Position numbers and translations under genes: made by a program
Source of the DNA: Duganella radicis
GTDB lineage: Bacteria > Pseudomonadota > Gammaproteobacteria > Burkholderiales > Burkholderiaceae_D
Length of the DNA stretch: 64,000 nucleotides
Assembly: GCF_009720825.1 (NCBI RefSeq)
Contig: NZ_WNKY01000015.1
Span: 1-64,000, forward strand
Reading direction: 5' to 3'
Shown here: in pieces, positions 62,354 to 64,000 of the stretch
Layout of the letters: every line of letters begins with the position of its first letter
How positions within the stretch are numbered: position 1 is the stretch's first letter
Notes under the pieces: model-generated
Databases searched by the model: none
What the model was told of the DNA's origin: nothing
The model's input: only the letters and a program-made list of their open reading frames with translations

Positions 62354-63373
62354 ATGATCGAACTCGATGGAGCACAAGGCGAAGGCGGCGGCCAGGTCCT
62401 GCGCAGCGCGCTGACGCTGTCCATGATCACCGGCCAGCCGTTCCGCATGAAGAATATCCGCGCCAACCGGCCCAAACCGGGCCTGATGCGGCAGCATCTG
62501 ATCGCGGTGCAGGCCTCGGCGGCGGTATGCGGCGCCAATGTCAGCGGCGCGCAGGTCGGCTCGCAAACGCTGGACTTTGCGCCGGGACCGATACGCGGCG
62601 GCGATTACGCCTTCGCCATCGGCACCGCCGGCAGCTGCACGCTGGTGCTGCAAACGCTGCTGCCGGCGCTGCTGGCGGCAGACCAGCCGTCAGCCGTGAA
62701 GATCAGCGGCGGCACCCACAACGCCAAGGCGCCGCCGGTGCAATCGCTGCAACGCGCCTACGGCCGTGTGCTGCAACAGATGGGGGCGGAAATCGATATC
62801 GAACTCAAGCGCTTCGGCTTTTACCCGGCCGGCGGCGGCGAAGTGCTGGCCACAGTGCGGCCATGCCCGCAACTACGGCCGTTCGAGCTGGTGCAGCGCG
62901 GCGCGCGCCGGCATGGTTATGCCGAGAGCTTTATCGCCGGCGTGCCGGCCAATGTCGCCACGCGCGAGCTGGCGGTCATCGGCGCCGGCATGGGCTGGAC
63001 GGAAGAACAGTTGCTGCATCGCGGCTTGCCGGGTGAACAGGGGCCGGGCAATGCCCTGTTGCTGACGCTGGAGCATGAACACGTGACCGAAGTGTTTACC
63101 GGCTTCGGCGAGAAGTCGCTGCGCGCGGAGACGGTGGCCAAACAGGTGCTGCAAGAAACGCGCGCCTACCTGGCGTCCGGCGCGGCCGTGGGCGAGCATC
63201 TGGCCGACCAGCTGATGCTGCCGATGGCGCTGGCCGGTGGCGGCAGCTTCACCACCAACGTGCTGTCCTCGCACGCGGTGACCAATGCCGACGTGATCAG
63301 CCACTTCCTGCCGGTGCGTTTCCATTTCGGGCAATCGCCCGACAAAGTGTTCTGCCAGTTGAAGACGGCCTGA
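62354..63373 (+). CDS. rtcA: RtcA RNA 3'-terminal phosphate cyclase
   Basis: A 339-residue cyclase with EGGGQVLRSALTLSMITG at the start, RPKPGLMRQHL, the HNAKAPPV and GFYPAGGGE motifs and the nucleophilic histidine in VGEHLADQLMLPMALAGGGSFTT (His282). It converts RNA 3'-phosphate to 2',3'-cyclic phosphate with ATP, making substrates for RtcB. It is the last gene of the operon. No clear terminator follows. Confidence 0.96.
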   Translation: MIELDGAQGEGGGQVLRSALTLSMITGQPFRMKNIRANRPKPGLMRQHLIAVQASAAVCGANVSGAQVGSQTLDFAPGPIRGGDYAFAIGTAGSCTLVLQTLLPALLAADQPSAVKISGGTHNAKAPPVQSLQRAYGRVLQQMGAEIDIELKRFGFYPAGGGEVLATVRPCPQLRPFELVQRGARRHGYAESFIAGVPANVATRELAVIGAGMGWTEEQLLHRGLPGEQGPGNALLLTLEHEHVTEVFTGFGEKSLRAETVAKQVLQETRAYLASGAAVGEHLADQLMLPMALAGGGSFTTNVLSSHAVTNADVISHFLPVRFHFGQSPDKVFCQLKTA

Positions 63374-63439
63374 TCACGGTGAATGCTATGATGGGATTCC
63401 CATCGATAGTGCTCACCTATACTGTTAGTTAAACAACCA

Positions 63440-64000
63440 ATGCGCCGTTTGATTACCCGGCTTTGCCTTGCTGCGGGCGTGCTGGCCTGCGGGTCGCAGG
63501 CGTGGGCGCTCGATCCGAGCGTCAGCCTGAACGATTATCACCACGACACCTGGCGCCGCAAGGACGGTGCCCCGGTCAGCATCGTCACCATGGCCCAGAC
63601 CACCGACGGCTGGCTGTGGGTCGGCACCGAGCAGGGCTTGTACCGCTTCGATGGCCTGCATTTCGAACGCTTCCGCGCGCCATCCGGCCGCGCCCTGCTG
63701 AGCTCGCGCATCTCGACCCTCACTGCCACCCTTGGCGGCGATCTGGTGGTCGGCCACCTCGACGGCGGCATCAATCTGATCCGTCACGGCGACATCGTGC
63801 CGCTGCCGGCCTGGAACGCCTCCAAGGTGGACACGGTGTACGACATCATGGTAGACGACGACGGCACCATCTGGATCTGCACTCGCTCCGGCCTGGTCCG
63901 CTACAGCAAGGGCGCCTGGCACAATATCGACGCCAGCTGGGGCCTGCCGCAGAAAACCATCGAGGAAGCCACGCTCGACCAGTACAACCAGCTGTGGGTG
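63440..64000 (+). CDS. Signal protein with periplasmic beta-propeller (Reg_prop), N-terminal part
   Basis: An open frame from the ATG at 63440 to the window edge (187 codons). It starts with a signal peptide (MRRLITRLCLAAGVLACGSQAWA|L), then LNDYHHDTWRRKDGAP and Reg_prop repeats (GWLWVGTEQGLYRFDGLHF; GTIWICTRSGLVRYSKGAWHNI), the ligand-binding propeller of hybrid kinases or GGDEF proteins. The output domain is outside the window. Confidence 0.85.
   Translation, partial: MRRLITRLCLAAGVLACGSQAWALDPSVSLNDYHHDTWRRKDGAPVSIVTMAQTTDGWLWVGTEQGLYRFDGLHFERFRAPSGRALLSSRISTLTATLGGDLVVGHLDGGINLIRHGDIVPLPAWNASKVDTVYDIMVDDDGTIWICTRSGLVRYSKGAWHNIDASWGLPQKTIEEATLDQYNQLWV

Overview
The window is 64 kb of a GC-rich, gene-dense chromosome from a Gram-negative bacterium. 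The gene set suggests an Oxalobacteraceae-type betaproteobacterium (Massilia, Duganella or a relative): a Tad/Flp pilus locus, a fused indolepyruvate-type ferredoxin oxidoreductase next to IcmF, two TonB-dependent receptors tied to polysaccharide or sugar loci, and many one- and two-component regulators. The taxonomic placement is inference from gene content; no rRNA is present. I found no tRNA genes, insertion sequences, prophage or CRISPR array.

Layout. 1-3.3 kb: part of a Tad (Flp) pilus operon on the minus strand (pilin, prepilin peptidase, an ATPase, CpaB, start of CpaC). 3.5-5.8 kb: a GGDEF cyclase and an HD-GYP phosphodiesterase, tail to tail. 5.9-13.8 kb: a Nac-like LysR regulator, then a 2-oxoacid:ferredoxin oxidoreductase and fused isobutyryl-CoA mutase IcmF. 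13.8-16.8 kb: a PL1 pectate lyase, SoxR with a divergent SoxR-box promoter in front of a RidA-family gene, and a small lipoprotein. 16.9-25.9 kb: a disaccharide locus (LacI, MFS permease, beta-phosphoglucomutase, GH65 phosphorylase, second LacI, divergent TonB receptor). 26-31.3 kb: small or poorly known genes (MBL hydrolase, an AT-richer orphan, a BNR-propeller/MoaD-like pair, an AhpD-like protein, AraC).

31.5-39.8 kb is a purine or nucleoside cassette. On the minus strand are a BMP-type ABC transporter (ATPase and two permeases) ending in a lone [2Fe-2S] ferredoxin. Divergently there are a GntR regulator, a Tsx-like outer-membrane channel, the BMP binding protein, a Rieske oxygenase and a nucleobase deaminase. 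A repeated motif, TYGTAYACAA, in the divergent region and a variant before the channel gene are plausible GntR operators. 39.9-49.8 kb: an S10 peptidase lipoprotein, an EF-hand protein, a CheB/CheR/giant hybrid-kinase signalling cluster, and a TauD dioxygenase with divergent LysR. 49.9-55.6 kb: a beta-glucan locus (TonB receptor, GH5, GH30), both GH genes preceded by LacI-type palindromes although no LacI gene is adjacent. 55.8-57.3 kb: AraC and a YbhB-like protein.

57.6-63.4 kb is an RNA repair/RNA quality-control module: RtcR activator, a sigma-54 promoter, a Ro60-like (Rsr) protein, a structured RNA with a tRNA T-arm-like hairpin (candidate YrlA-type Y RNA), the RtcB ligase and the RtcA cyclase. 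The window ends inside a periplasmic-propeller sensor gene.
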